Positions 23,722 through 32,916 of a DNA stretch of 41,136 nucleotides are shown here, one piece after another. How positions within the stretch are numbered: position 1 is the stretch's first letter; the number at the start of each line of letters is the position of its first letter. The notes below the pieces were generated by a model that had not been told where the DNA came from, ran no database searches, and was given only the letters and a program-made list of their open reading frames with translations. The translations under genes and the position numbers were made by a program. The DNA comes from CALJFL01 sp964590005 (GTDB taxonomy: Bacteria > Pseudomonadota > Gammaproteobacteria > Pseudomonadales > Halieaceae): NCBI GenBank assembly GCA_964590005.1, contig CAZPVJ010000044.1:1-41136 (forward strand). The letters are read 5' to 3'.

Positions 23722-25299
23722 TCAATGCTCGCGGGTGGCGCGAAACTCGATATCAGGCCAACGCTCTTCCATCAAACTCAGGTTGACCCGGGTCGGTGCC
23801 AGGTAGGTGAGGTGGTTACCGCCGTCCAGAGACAAGTGCTCTGCGGCCTTCTTGCGGAACTCTTCCAGTTTCCGCGCATCCTCGCAGTACACCCAGCGGG
23901 CGGTGTAGACATTCACGGGTTCATAAATGGCCTCCACCTTGTATTCATCCTGCAAGCGGTAGGAAACCACGTCAAACTGCAACTGACCCACCGCGCCGAC
24001 CACCAGTTCTGAGGAGCTAAGGGGAGCGAAGACCTGGGTGGAGCCCTCCTCGGACAACTGTTGCAGGCCCTTCTGCAGCTGCTTTGACTTCATGGGATCG
24101 CGCAGGCGGATGCGCCTGAACAGCTCCGGTGCAAAATGCGGGATGCCGGTAAACTGCAACTCTTCACCGCCGGTAAAGCTATCCCCGATCTGGATGGTGC
24201 CGTGGTTGTGCAGGCCAATAATATCGCCTGACACGGCCTCCTCCACCAGCACACGCTCACCGGCCTTGAACGTGACCGCATCGGCAATCTTTACGTCTTT
24301 GCCCACTCGCACATGACGCATTTTCATGCCTTTACTGTATTTGCCGGAGCAGACCCGCATGAAGGCGATACGGTCACGATGGCGCGGATCCATATTGGCC
24401 TGGATCTTGAAGACAAAGCCGGTAAATCCGGGTTCCATCGCATCCACCTTACGCTCCATGGTATCGCGATCCAGGGGCGCGGGTGCCCATTCGACAAAGT
24501 CGTCCAGCATTTCACGCACCCCGAAGTTACCCAGGGCGGTGCCGAAAAATACCGGGGTGAGCTTACCGGCCAGGAATGCCTCCAGATCGAAGCTGTGACT
24601 GGCGCCTCTTACCAATTCGATTTCCTCGACGAAATCGGCGTAATCCTCGCCCAGCAACGCCCGTGCATCGTCGCTATCGAGGCCCTCTATCCGGTCATCA
24701 GCTGCCTGCACCGCGCCCTGGCCTGGTGTGTACTTGTGGATGACATCGGTATACAGGTTGTAAACGCCCTTGAAAAACCCGCCCATACCGATAGGCCAGT
24801 TTATAGGCGCCCCCTCGATATCGAGCACCTCTTCGATTTCGTCAACCAGGTCAATAGGGTCACGGATATCCCGGTCCATTTTGTTGACGAAGCTGATAAT
24901 CGGGGTATCGCGTAGCCGACAGACATTCATCAGTTTGATGGTTCGGTCCTCCACACCCTTGGCTCCATCGATCACCATCAACGCGGAATCCACAGCGGTG
25001 AGTGTTCGGTAGGTATCCTCGGAGAAATCCTCGTGGCCCGGAGTATCCAGAAGGTTTACGGTGCGCTCGCGGTAAGGAAACTGCATAACCGAGGAGGTGA
25101 CTGAAATCCCGCGCTCCTGTTCCATACTCATCCAGTCTGAGGTCGCGTGGGGGCCCTTCTTACCCTTGACGGTACCGGCCACCTGGATAGCGTTGCCCAG
25201 CAGCAGCAACTTTTCGGTGATCGTGGTCTTGCCCGCATCGGGGTGGGAAATAATGGCGAAAGTGCGCCGCGATGCGATCGCTTGATCGAGTTCTGACAT
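23722..25299 (-). CDS. prfC: Peptide chain release factor 3 (RF3)
   Basis: RF3 is the translational GTPase that recycles RF1/RF2 and aids ribosome quality control. The 525-residue protein begins MSELDQAIASRRTFAIISHPDAGKTT, with the P loop in that segment, then G3 DTPGHEDF and G4 NKMDRD, followed by domains II and III. The ATG at 25299 gives the standard length; the frame is open for 35 further codons upstream but without family character. A perfect -10 hexamer lies in the 37-base gap after lipB, so it may have its own promoter. It converges on the peroxidase gene with 23 bases between stops. Confidence 0.97.
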   Translation of the reverse strand: MSELDQAIASRRTFAIISHPDAGKTTITEKLLLLGNAIQVAGTVKGKKGPHATSDWMSMEQERGISVTSSVMQFPYRERTVNLLDTPGHEDFSEDTYRTLTAVDSALMVIDGAKGVEDRTIKLMNVCRLRDTPIISFVNKMDRDIRDPIDLVDEIEEVLDIEGAPINWPIGMGGFFKGVYNLYTDVIHKYTPGQGAVQAADDRIEGLDSDDARALLGEDYADFVEEIELVRGASHSFDLEAFLAGKLTPVFFGTALGNFGVREMLDDFVEWAPAPLDRDTMERKVDAMEPGFTGFVFKIQANMDPRHRDRIAFMRVCSGKYSKGMKMRHVRVGKDVKIADAVTFKAGERVLVEEAVSGDIIGLHNHGTIQIGDSFTGGEELQFTGIPHFAPELFRRIRLRDPMKSKQLQKGLQQLSEEGSTQVFAPLSSSELVVGAVGQLQFDVVSYRLQDEYKVEAIYEPVNVYTARWVYCEDARKLEEFRKKAAEHLSLDGGNHLTYLAPTRVNLSLMEERWPDIEFRATREH

Positions 25300-25324
25300 G
25301 GGTGGTACCGGTAAAAAAGCGCGG

Positions 25325-25330
25325 ATTATA
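25325..25330 (-). promoter_or_regulatory. -10 element of prfC
   Basis: A perfect TATAAT on minus in the lipB-prfC gap; the start would fall near 25318, about 19 bases before the ATG. The -35 is weak (CTGCAG at 17 bases). Confidence 0.4.
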
Positions 25331-25336
25331 CGCCCT

Positions 25337-25999
25337 TTACGGTGATGCTGCAGTGCCTGACCGGGTGCCTTCCAATGCCTGGGCCGAGTCCAGCATCGAG
25401 GCAAGGATCGCGGTCAAGCGATCGCCGATCTCGTCCATGGGCGGCACCTGTCCCGGCAGGCACTGGGCTATGGAGGTGACCGCCAGGCCCTCAAATCCGC
25501 AGGGGTTGATACGCTGAAACGGTTCCAGGTCCATGTCGACATTGAGCGCCAGGCCGTGGTAACTGCAACCCCGCCGTACCCGCAATCCCAACGATGCGAT
25601 TTTGCTGTTATCGGTGTACACACCGGGGGCATCAGCTCGCGGCACCGCCTCAATACCGTACTCGGCAAGCAGCGCGATGATACCCTCCTCGATCAATGTC
25701 ACCAGTGAGCGCACACCCATGTTGCGTCGACGCACATCGACCAGTAGATAGACGACCCACTGCCCCGGACCGTGATAGGTCACCTGCCCGCCGCGATCCA
25801 CCTGCACCACGGGAATATCGCCCGGCGCGAGGACATGTTCGGCTTTGCCGGCCTGACCCTGGGTAAATACCCGGGGGTGCTGGAGCAACCACAACTCGTC
25901 GGGGGTATCCGAATCCCGCTCGTCCGTGAAAAGGCGCATGGCATCAAGCGTTGGCTGATACTCGACCAGGCCCAGCTTCCTGATCAGCGGTGTATGCAT
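25337..25999 (-). CDS. lipB: Octanoyl-ACP:protein octanoyltransferase LipB
   Basis: LipB transfers octanoate from acyl carrier protein to lipoyl domains of the pyruvate and 2-oxoglutarate dehydrogenases; LipA then inserts sulfur. The protein (220 residues) shows the RGGQVTYHGPGQ-type core, the lysine-containing KIASLGLRVRRGCSYHG segment and the acyl-accepting cysteine in INPCGFEGLAVTS. I chose ATG 25999; a GTG at 26005 would add two residues. The stop of ybeD lies just upstream, as in E. coli and Pseudomonas. lipA, normally next, is absent: prfC follows instead. Confidence 0.95.
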   Translation of the reverse strand: MHTPLIRKLGLVEYQPTLDAMRLFTDERDSDTPDELWLLQHPRVFTQGQAGKAEHVLAPGDIPVVQVDRGGQVTYHGPGQWVVYLLVDVRRRNMGVRSLVTLIEEGIIALLAEYGIEAVPRADAPGVYTDNSKIASLGLRVRRGCSYHGLALNVDMDLEPFQRINPCGFEGLAVTSIAQCLPGQVPPMDEIGDRLTAILASMLDSAQALEGTRSGTAASP

Positions 26000-26009
26000 A
26001 GACACGCGA

Positions 26010-26282
26010 TCAGATGACCATCTGCACCAGGCCGGTGGCCATCAGGTCCTTATGCAGAGCCTTGAGCTGGTCAGGGCCGGTGGCCGTGATCGTGATATTG
26101 ATGGAGTGGAAAGTGCCCTTGCTGCTCTCCTTCACCAGAATGGATTCCTGGTCGAATCCCGGAGCGTGGCGCTCGAACACAGCGATCACAACCGAGCGCA
26201 ACTGCTCGACGTTGCGGCCCAGCACCTTGATAGGATAATCGCAGGGGAATTCAATCTTGGGGGGTTCGGGTTCCTGGCTCAT
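26010..26282 (-). CDS. ybeD: YbeD family protein (DUF493/UPF0250)
   Basis: A 90-residue protein of the YbeD family, with a ferredoxin-like alpha-beta fold resembling ACT-type allosteric domains. Recognisable are FPCDYPIKVLGRN near the start and the conserved SSKGTFHSINITITATGPDQL segment. The biochemical role is unknown; proximity to lipB and dacA is conserved in many gammaproteobacteria and suggested links to lipoate metabolism. It starts at an ATG with a loose ribosome site, 19 bases after dacA. Confidence 0.92.
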   Translation of the reverse strand: MSQEPEPPKIEFPCDYPIKVLGRNVEQLRSVVIAVFERHAPGFDQESILVKESSKGTFHSINITITATGPDQLKALHKDLMATGLVQMVI

Positions 26283-26301
26283 AGCCGTTTTTGAACCTCC
26301 A

Positions 26302-27462
26302 TCAGGCGCTGAACAGGCTGGCGATCCACATCAGCACCATATCCCACAGACGGGCGAAGAAACCGCCGGGTTCAACGGACTGCAAGGCAACAATCGGCGC
26401 CTGGTAAACCGTTTCGCCTTCTATGCTCAGGGTAACGGAGCCCAGTTCATCACCGACCGCGATGGGCGCCACGATTTCGTCTGGCAATTGGATGTCAGTT
26501 TCGAGGTTTTTCTTACGACCCCGAGGTAGGGTTACGATGGCCGCGTCGGCGATACCCACCGACAGGTAATCCTCCTGGCCTTTCCAGATTCGCGGTTGCT
26601 CCAGCTCTTCCCCGGCCTCAAACAGCTTGGCGGTTTCAAAGAAACGGAAACCATAATTGAGCAGGCTCTTCGCTTCGTTCTTTCGGGTATTGGGGCTCTT
26701 GGTACCCATAACCACAGCGATAAGGCGCATATCGCGACGCTCAGCCGAGGCCACCAGACAATAGCCCGCCTCCTTGGTGTAGCCCGTTTTCAGACCATCA
26801 ACCGAGGGGTCCTCACCGAGCAGGCTATTGCGGTTGTACTGGCGGATATCGTTGTAGGTAAACTCGCGCTCCTTGTAAATCGCGTAATGCTCCGGATGAT
26901 CGAGAATCAAGCCGGCAGACAGGGTTGCCAGGTCACGGGTGGTTACCATGTGCTGGGGGTCGGGCAGGCCGTGGGAGTTCACGAACCAGGAGTCCCGCAT
27001 ACCCAGGGCTTCGGCATGGCCATTCATCATATCGGCGAACGCGGCCTCGTTACCCGCCAGGTGCTCCGCTACGGCGACCGTGGCGTCATTGCCGGAAGAA
27101 ATGACAATACCGCGCTCCAGGTCAGCAATGGATACGTCCTTACCCGGCTCGATCCACATCAGCGAAGACCCGTTGAACAGCGGGTTCTGGGACCAGGCAT
27201 TCTCACTGATCGACACCATGTCGTCCCGGCTAACCCGGCCGGAATCAATCTCGACCGCCAGCACATAGCCAGTCATCATCTTGGTCAGACTCGCCGGCGG
27301 CAGTGGCACATCCTCGTTCTCCGCAGCCAACACAGCCCCGCTATTGGCATCGATAAGAATATAGGCCCTCGCAGACACTTGCGGCGGCGCCGGCATAATA
27401 GTCGCCGCCCCCACCGTGAAAGACGATAAAAGCAGAACCAGTAACAGGGGCAATCGCATCAT
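26302..27462 (-). CDS. dacA: D-alanyl-D-alanine carboxypeptidase (PBP5/6 type)
   Basis: A low-molecular-weight penicillin-binding protein that trims the terminal D-Ala from pentapeptides in the periplasm. With the start at 27462 it is 387 residues: signal peptide (cleavage near GAA-T), active-site Ser58 in PASLTK, second motif SSGN, third motif KTGYTKEAG. The C-terminal domain and amphipathic tail (FARLWDMVLMWIASLF) bind the inner membrane. The upstream extension of 20 codons has no signal-peptide sense, so the ATG pair at 27459-27462 is preferred, with AAGG ahead. It belongs to the elongasome cluster (also called dacC in Pseudomonas). Confidence 0.95.
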   Translation of the reverse strand: MMRLPLLLVLLLSSFTVGAATIMPAPPQVSARAYILIDANSGAVLAAENEDVPLPPASLTKMMTGYVLAVEIDSGRVSRDDMVSISENAWSQNPLFNGSSLMWIEPGKDVSIADLERGIVISSGNDATVAVAEHLAGNEAAFADMMNGHAEALGMRDSWFVNSHGLPDPQHMVTTRDLATLSAGLILDHPEHYAIYKEREFTYNDIRQYNRNSLLGEDPSVDGLKTGYTKEAGYCLVASAERRDMRLIAVVMGTKSPNTRKNEAKSLLNYGFRFFETAKLFEAGEELEQPRIWKGQEDYLSVGIADAAIVTLPRGRKKNLETDIQLPDEIVAPIAVGDELGSVTLSIEGETVYQAPIVALQSVEPGGFFARLWDMVLMWIASLFSA

Positions 27463-27568
27463 AAAAGGCGCAACCTTGGGGAACAAAAATGAGAAGTAAA
27501 ATGGTACCGCATGCTCAGGCACAGCGAAAGAAATCCGGTGTCAGTCTGGAGGACATCAAAGCGGCCGC

Positions 27569-28381
27569 TCAGGGCAGGGGCTGCCCGCCACCATAACCGC
27601 CGGACTCCAGTTGCTGCTGCACCACGAGCAGTTCTTCGTGATTCGCGACCGGCCCCACGCGAACCCGGTACAGGAGTTTGCCGCCGGATTCCACCGGACT
27701 GACGGTTACCGGCACCGACAGCTTGGTCGCCAGCTCGCCGCGTAAACGCTCTGCTGAAGCCTCTGAACCGTACGCCCCCATTTGAAGGTAGCGGTAATCA
27801 CCCCCACTGCCGCGGCGATCGTCTACCCCGGCGATATTGAGCACCTCCACCTCTACCGGCGCAGTACCACGCTCCATGTAGCCCAACCGCACGGCGGCAC
27901 CGTAAGACAGGTCGATGAGTCGGTCGGCGTGAAACGGGCCGCGATCGTTAACCCGCACTACCACGCTGCGCTGGTTGTCCAGGTTGGTCACGCGCGCATA
28001 ACTGGGTATGGGCAAAGTTTTGTGTGCGGCGCTCGCGGCATAAAGATCGAAAATCTCGCCATTGGAGGTCTTGTGACCGTCAAACTTGGTGCCATACCAG
28101 GAGGCTATGCCCTGTTCCCGGTAATTCCGGTAGTCGTCGAGGACCTCGTAGGTGACCCCGTTCACCGTGTAAGGCGTTTTATTGCCGGCATCGAGAATGG
28201 GGTCGGCCCGAGGCACCGCATCAGCGACATCTTCAGGCCTGATATGCCTCTCCGGCGCGCCGTCGTGCGCATCGGGGTAGCGGGATATGGGTGGCGGCAC
28301 CTCCTCGGTGTCGGGCGTGGTGCAGGCAGTGACAAATGCGATGATCAGGAGCAGGGCCGCAAGGCCCGCGGTCACCCTCAT
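27569..28381 (-). CDS. rlpA: Septal ring lytic transglycosylase-type lipoprotein RlpA
   Basis: RlpA is an outer-membrane lipoprotein; in Pseudomonas it cleaves denuded glycan strands lacking stem peptides, helping daughter-cell separation. The 270-residue protein has a lipobox VTAC (Cys20), a double-psi beta-barrel domain (about 85-180) with GIASWYGTKFDGHKTSNGE and the catalytic-type segment VVVRVNDRGPF. A C-terminal SPOR domain (about 190-265) targets septal denuded glycan. It overlaps the mltB stop by ATGA, so the two wall-processing proteins are coupled. Confidence 0.95.
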   Translation of the reverse strand: MRVTAGLAALLLIIAFVTACTTPDTEEVPPPISRYPDAHDGAPERHIRPEDVADAVPRADPILDAGNKTPYTVNGVTYEVLDDYRNYREQGIASWYGTKFDGHKTSNGEIFDLYAASAAHKTLPIPSYARVTNLDNQRSVVVRVNDRGPFHADRLIDLSYGAAVRLGYMERGTAPVEVEVLNIAGVDDRRGSGGDYRYLQMGAYGSEASAERLRGELATKLSVPVTVSPVESGGKLLYRVRVGPVANHEELLVVQQQLESGGYGGGQPLP

Positions 28382-29373
28382 TCAGCCGCTCCAGCGGCGA
28401 TCCGCTGACTCAACTGGTACACGCTCATGGCGTACATGGCGCTGTGGTTATAGCGCGTCGTGACATAGAAATTGTGCAGCCCCAGCCAATACTCATAGCC
28501 ATCCTCCAGCTCAAACTTCATCGCCACCGCGCTGGCCGTGGGCTCGAGGTCATCATCACTGACCACACCGGCAGCGGCAAACTCCGCTACTGTGAACTTG
28601 GGTTTCAGGTCGGCCCGGGTTCTGACAAACCACTCCTCGGTGACGTCGGGCGAAGCGGTTGCCGCGGCAACCACCTGCTCGCCGGGGCGCCAGCCATGGG
28701 CCTTGAAATAGTTGGCGACACTGCCGATGGCATCAACCGGATTGTTCCAGATATCGATCAGCTCGTCGCCGTCAAAATCAATGGCATAACTTCGATAGCT
28801 GCTGGGCATGAATTGCCCATAGCCCATCGCGCCAGCGTAAGAGCCTTTCAGCTCCAGTGGGTCCAGTCCCTGGTCGCGGGTAAGGATAAGGAAATTTTTG
28901 AGCTCGGAGGTAAAAAACTCGGAACGCCGGGGGTAATCAAATGCCAGGGTGGACAGCGCATCAATGACCCGGTAGCTGCCAGTAATCCGCCCGTAGTAGG
29001 TTTCGACCCCAATAACGGCAACAATAATCTCGGCGGGCACACCGGTTTCCCTTTCCGCACGCGCGAGCGTGTCGCGATGCTCCGCGTAAAACTCCAGCCC
29101 CTGACGCTCGCGTTTATCGGTGACGAAGATTTCGCGGTAGTCGTACCACGGCTTGGTTTTTTCTGCCGGCCGGGATATTGCTTCGAGAATGCTGTCCTTA
29201 CGCTCAGCCTCGCCAAACACCTGTTGCAGCTCTTCTCGCTGGAAGCCCTCCTCGGCCACCAGTTCGTCGATCAGCGCCTGGGCGGCTTCATGATCGCCGT
29301 AATCATCGCCCCCAAAAGACAGGGCGGACCAGAGGCTGGACATGGCCAGGGTCATTTTCAACAATTCAGGCAT
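28378..29373 (-). CDS. mltB: Membrane-bound lytic murein transglycosylase B (MltB/SltB1)
   Basis: A family 3 lytic transglycosylase acting on peptidoglycan. With the ATG at 29373 the protein is 331 residues and starts with a signal-like MPELLKMTLAMSSLWSALS. The frame is open 17 codons further up but without signal character. Catalytic Glu sits in VIGVETYYGRITG; the GAMGYGQFMPSSYR and FDGDELIDIWN segments are conserved. There is no clear lipobox, so it may be soluble periplasmic like Pseudomonas SltB1. It lies between rodA and rlpA in the elongasome cluster. Confidence 0.93.
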   Translation of the reverse strand: MPELLKMTLAMSSLWSALSFGGDDYGDHEAAQALIDELVAEEGFQREELQQVFGEAERKDSILEAISRPAEKTKPWYDYREIFVTDKRERQGLEFYAEHRDTLARAERETGVPAEIIVAVIGVETYYGRITGSYRVIDALSTLAFDYPRRSEFFTSELKNFLILTRDQGLDPLELKGSYAGAMGYGQFMPSSYRSYAIDFDGDELIDIWNNPVDAIGSVANYFKAHGWRPGEQVVAAATASPDVTEEWFVRTRADLKPKFTVAEFAAAGVVSDDDLEPTASAVAMKFELEDGYEYWLGLHNFYVTTRYNHSAMYAMSVYQLSQRIAAGAAE

Positions 29374-29429
29374 AGCACGGGGCTCGTTGGACAAAAAAGG
29401 ACGGGCAACCGGGAGCGGTTGCAACGTGG

Positions 29430-30572
29430 CTAACTGTGGGCACCAATTTTTTTCTCCGTACTGACGGCCATTAACAGGCCAAAACCGGCCATCAGGGTTA
29501 CCACCGAGGTCCCTCCTGCACTGACCAGCGGCAGCGGCACACCAACCACCGGCAGCAAGCCAGCGACCATACCCATGTTAACAAAGATATAAACGAAAAA
29601 CGTTAGCGTGAGGCTTCCCGCCAGCATTCTGCCGTAACTTGTCTGTGCCCGCAGACCAATCCAGAAGCCGCGCAAAAGGATAAGCAGGTAAATGGCCAGC
29701 AGCATGAGCACGCCGCGCAACCCAAACTCCTCGGCCAACACAGCAATGATGAAATCGGTGTGGCTTTCGGGCAGGAAGTCCAGCTGCGACTGGGTTCCGC
29801 TCAGCCAGCCCTTACCTTCCCAGCCACCGGAGCCAATAGCCGTCTTTGACTGGATTATGTTCCAGCCGGCACCCAGTTTGTCGCTCTCGGGATTGAGCAG
29901 GGTGAGGATACGCTGTTTCTGGTAATCCTTGAGTACGAACAGCCACACTGGCCAGGCCGAAGCAAAAGCAGCCAGCACCGCACCGAAGATATAGCGCCAA
30001 CCAATTCCGGCCATGAACACCACAAACATGCCACTGGCGGCTATCAGCAAGGCGGTCCCGAGGTCTGGCTGTCGCAAGATTAGCCCCGAGGGAATGGCGA
30101 TGATAATCAGGGAGCCGACGACATACTTGAATTTGGGGGGCAGAATACGCTCGGCCAGGTACCAACCGACAGTCATCGGCACCACCAGCTTCAGAATTTC
30201 GGAGGGCTGGAAACGAAAGCCCCCCACGGAGAGCCAACGTTGGGCACCCTTGGCGCCCACGCCAACGAACATCACCGCCACCAGCAGGGCCACGCCAAAC
30301 AGGTAAAACCACGGTGCCCAGCGCCTATAACGCGCCAGGCTTATTTGCGAGGCCGCTATCATTACCACGTAGGCCACCAGGAAGTATCGCCCCTGGCGAA
30401 TAACCGCACCCATGTCCTGCCCCGAAGCGCTGTACAAAACCGTCAGGCCATACGCCGTCAGGGCGAACAGCAGGAACAGCAGCGGCAAGTCAATGTGAAA
30501 GCGGCTGGCGGCACTGGGCGGCCTGGCAAGGTCCGCTGAACCCTCGGGCAATTGCCGGACATAATCGCCCAT
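29430..30572 (-). CDS. rodA: Peptidoglycan glycosyltransferase RodA
   Basis: RodA is the SEDS-family glycan polymerase of the rod complex. The 380-residue membrane protein has about ten transmembrane segments and the family landmarks: GAKGAQRWL, the PESHTDFIIAVLAEEFG region with the catalytic Asp in the large periplasmic loop, and the closing GVPLPLVSAGGTS signature. Its start overlaps the mrdA stop in a TGATG arrangement, and mrdA encodes its partner transpeptidase. Length is typical. Confidence 0.97.
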   Translation of the reverse strand: MGDYVRQLPEGSADLARPPSAASRFHIDLPLLFLLFALTAYGLTVLYSASGQDMGAVIRQGRYFLVAYVVMIAASQISLARYRRWAPWFYLFGVALLVAVMFVGVGAKGAQRWLSVGGFRFQPSEILKLVVPMTVGWYLAERILPPKFKYVVGSLIIIAIPSGLILRQPDLGTALLIAASGMFVVFMAGIGWRYIFGAVLAAFASAWPVWLFVLKDYQKQRILTLLNPESDKLGAGWNIIQSKTAIGSGGWEGKGWLSGTQSQLDFLPESHTDFIIAVLAEEFGLRGVLMLLAIYLLILLRGFWIGLRAQTSYGRMLAGSLTLTFFVYIFVNMGMVAGLLPVVGVPLPLVSAGGTSVVTLMAGFGLLMAVSTEKKIGAHS

Positions 30573-32413
30573 CAGCCGGCATCTCCGACCAGCCAGGTAT
30601 CAATCACTTTACGCGCGATCGGATAGGCAGCACTGCTGCCGCCACCGTTCTCGACGATAACTGCCAGTGCAATGGTCGGCGCCTCGTAAGGGGCAAACGC
30701 GATGAACAGCCCGTGGTTGCGATGGCGTTCCGCTACCTCTTCTTCTTTATACACGGCATTCTGTGCAATACCGATGACCTGGGCGGTGCCCGTCTTGCCA
30801 CCCACCTCGTATTGCATGCCCTTGGCTATCTTGCGTGCCGAGCCACGCGCGCTGTGGACAACGGCGTGCATACCCTCGTGGACCGCCTGCCAGTTCTCCG
30901 GCTTTCCCGGTACTTTTTCCAGCAGTGGCGCCTCCAACGGCTCGCCGTCGATGGTTTTGACCAGTCTGGGGCTGCGATGTTCTCCCCGGGTTGCCAGCAC
31001 GTTGGTCGCCACCGCCAGCTGCATCGGTGTGGTCAGCATATAGCCCTGCCCTATGCCCGCGCTCAGGGTCTCGCCGGGGTACCAGGGCTGTGCCATCGCA
31101 TCGCGCTTCCAGCGCGTAGACGGCAACACGCCCCGTCGCTCGTTGGTGGTATCGACGCCGGTGCGTTCACCAAGGCCAAAGGGGTGCAGGTAATCGTACA
31201 TTTTGTCGATTGTCAGCCGCCTGGCCAGGTCATAAAAGTAAACGTCGCAGGACTCGGCAATCGCCATATTGAGGTCAACGCGAGGTGCGTGCCCGGTACC
31301 GCGGATTTTAAGAATCCAGTCGCGATAACGCCGCGAGTCGCCCGGCAGCCGATACCAGCCCGGGTCCGGAACGGTGAAATCGGGCGTGACCAGTCCAGAC
31401 TCGAGACCGGCCATTCCCATCATCGGTTTGACGGTAGAGCCGGGCGGGTATTGACCCTGCACAGCGCGATTGAACAGTGGCACGTCCGGGGAATCACGCA
31501 AGGCACCGTAGTCCTTGCTACTGATGCCGTTGACGAACAGATTGGTATCAAAGCCAGGCGTAGACACCAGGGCAAGAATGCCTCCCGTCAGCGGATCCAT
31601 TGCGACAACGGCTCCGCGACGCCCCTCCAGGGCCTCATAGGCAGTACGCTGCAGTGCGATATCGAGATGCAGGGTCAGGTCCGCGCCCGGGGTTGGGTCG
31701 AATCGTTCCAGCACCCGCAGTACGCGGCCATGGGCGTTGGTCTCAACATTCTGGTAACCGACATCACCGTGCAGCAGATCCTCGTAGAATTTTTCCACGC
31801 CCACCTTGCCCACATGGAAGGTGCCCCTGTAGTCAGTTTCATCGAGCTCCCAGGATTCCTGCTCGTTGATCCTGCCAACATAGCCCAGGGCGTGGGAGAA
31901 CAACTCGCCATGGGGGTAGTGGCGCTGCAACTGCGCATCCACCACCACCCCCGGCAGGCGGTGCCGGTTAACAGCCAGTTTCGCGCGCTCATCTTCCGTT
32001 AACCGAAAGCGCAGTGGCACCGCGTCGTAGGGCCGCCGGCGTTTGAGTTTCTCCTGGAACTTCTCCAGGTCAGTGTCGCTTATGGGAAGCAGCTCCCGCA
32101 GGGCGGCCAGCGTGGCATCGAGATCATCGACCCGTTCACGGACCACCGACAGGATATAGCTGGGGCGATTGTCAGCCAGCAAAATACCATTGCGGTCGTA
32201 GATCAGGCCACGCTTTGGCGGCAGCGGTTGCAACTGTACACGGTTGCGTTCCGACTGGGTCTTATAGGTCTCGTAGTGGGTTATCTGCAGGCTGTAATAG
32301 CGCACTGTCAGCAGGGCTAGCAAGCCACAGACTATCAACACGGCAGTCACCGTGCGGGCGCCATAGATTCTGGCTTCCCGGTGAGAATCCTTGAGAGTGA
32401 CGTGTTGCGGCAT
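30572..32413 (-). CDS. mrdA: Penicillin-binding protein 2 (elongation-specific transpeptidase)
   Basis: PBP2 cross-links lateral-wall peptidoglycan with RodA. The 613-residue protein has one N-terminal transmembrane helix (about 22-42), the non-penicillin-binding pedestal with PKRGLIYDRNGILLADNRPSY, and a transpeptidase domain with the active-site serine in PPGSTVKPM, the SCD motif in AIAESCDVYFYDL, and KTGTAQV. I chose ATG 32413 (MPQHVTLKDSHREARIY), which matches the family N terminus. An upstream ATG at 32485 would run into rlmH. It is the mrdA/pbpA gene of the conserved cluster. Confidence 0.96.
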   Translation of the reverse strand: MPQHVTLKDSHREARIYGARTVTAVLIVCGLLALLTVRYYSLQITHYETYKTQSERNRVQLQPLPPKRGLIYDRNGILLADNRPSYILSVVRERVDDLDATLAALRELLPISDTDLEKFQEKLKRRRPYDAVPLRFRLTEDERAKLAVNRHRLPGVVVDAQLQRHYPHGELFSHALGYVGRINEQESWELDETDYRGTFHVGKVGVEKFYEDLLHGDVGYQNVETNAHGRVLRVLERFDPTPGADLTLHLDIALQRTAYEALEGRRGAVVAMDPLTGGILALVSTPGFDTNLFVNGISSKDYGALRDSPDVPLFNRAVQGQYPPGSTVKPMMGMAGLESGLVTPDFTVPDPGWYRLPGDSRRYRDWILKIRGTGHAPRVDLNMAIAESCDVYFYDLARRLTIDKMYDYLHPFGLGERTGVDTTNERRGVLPSTRWKRDAMAQPWYPGETLSAGIGQGYMLTTPMQLAVATNVLATRGEHRSPRLVKTIDGEPLEAPLLEKVPGKPENWQAVHEGMHAVVHSARGSARKIAKGMQYEVGGKTGTAQVIGIAQNAVYKEEEVAERHRNHGLFIAFAPYEAPTIALAVIVENGGGSSAAYPIARKVIDTWLVGDAG

Positions 32414-32445
32414 TACGTATTCGGCCTGCCCCTGGGCGCGAAAAC

Positions 32446-32916
32446 CTAGTCGCGATGATACGGGTGGTTGACGGTAATTGTCCAAGCCCGATAGAGCTGC
32501 TCAGCCAATAACACCCTGACCAGTGGGTGCGGCAGCGTCAGGGCACTCAGCGACCAGCGTTCATCGGCGCGCTGCAGGCACTCCGGGGACAGACCGTCCG
32601 GTCCGCCAATAAGCAGGCTGATATTGTCACCGGTCATCTGCCAGCCACGCAGTCGCTCGGCAAGCTGGCCCGTCGCCACGGGTTTTCCCTCAACATCCAG
32701 CGCAATAACCCGGTCACCCCGGGGGATGCCCTTGATCAATTGTTCACCCTCGCGGGCGCGAAGTTGGTCAGCCCGGGCATCCTTGCCTCTACGCGCCAGC
32801 GGTATCTCCCGCCACTCAAGCTGTAATTCCCGGGGTAATCGCTTCTGGTACTCCGCCACACCCTGGTTCACCCAGGCCGGCATCTTTCCGCCCACGGCCA
32901 GTACCGTGAAACGCAT
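32446..32916 (-). CDS. rlmH: 23S rRNA pseudouridine-1915 N3-methyltransferase RlmH
   Basis: RlmH methylates pseudouridine 1915 in helix 69 of 23S rRNA on assembled ribosomes. The 156-residue SPOUT-fold enzyme shows the SAM-binding trefoil-knot residues in ISLLIGGPDGLSPECL and the C-terminal signature RAWTITVNHPYHRD. Length is standard (155-160). Its ATG overlaps the rsfS stop, joining two ribosome-acting genes. It sits just before mrdA, as in Pseudomonas. Confidence 0.97.
   Translation of the reverse strand: MRFTVLAVGGKMPAWVNQGVAEYQKRLPRELQLEWREIPLARRGKDARADQLRAREGEQLIKGIPRGDRVIALDVEGKPVATGQLAERLRGWQMTGDNISLLIGGPDGLSPECLQRADERWSLSALTLPHPLVRVLLAEQLYRAWTITVNHPYHRD

Noticed and set aside
28444..29433. 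A 329-codon open frame on plus, across mltB
   Set aside because: Antisense shadow of a lytic transglycosylase with all motifs; no signal peptide, domain or ribosome site of its own.
30713..32002. A 429-codon open frame on plus, inside mrdA
   Set aside because: It is antisense to the well-supported PBP2 gene, has no recognisable domain, and its composition is what a GC-rich antisense frame produces.
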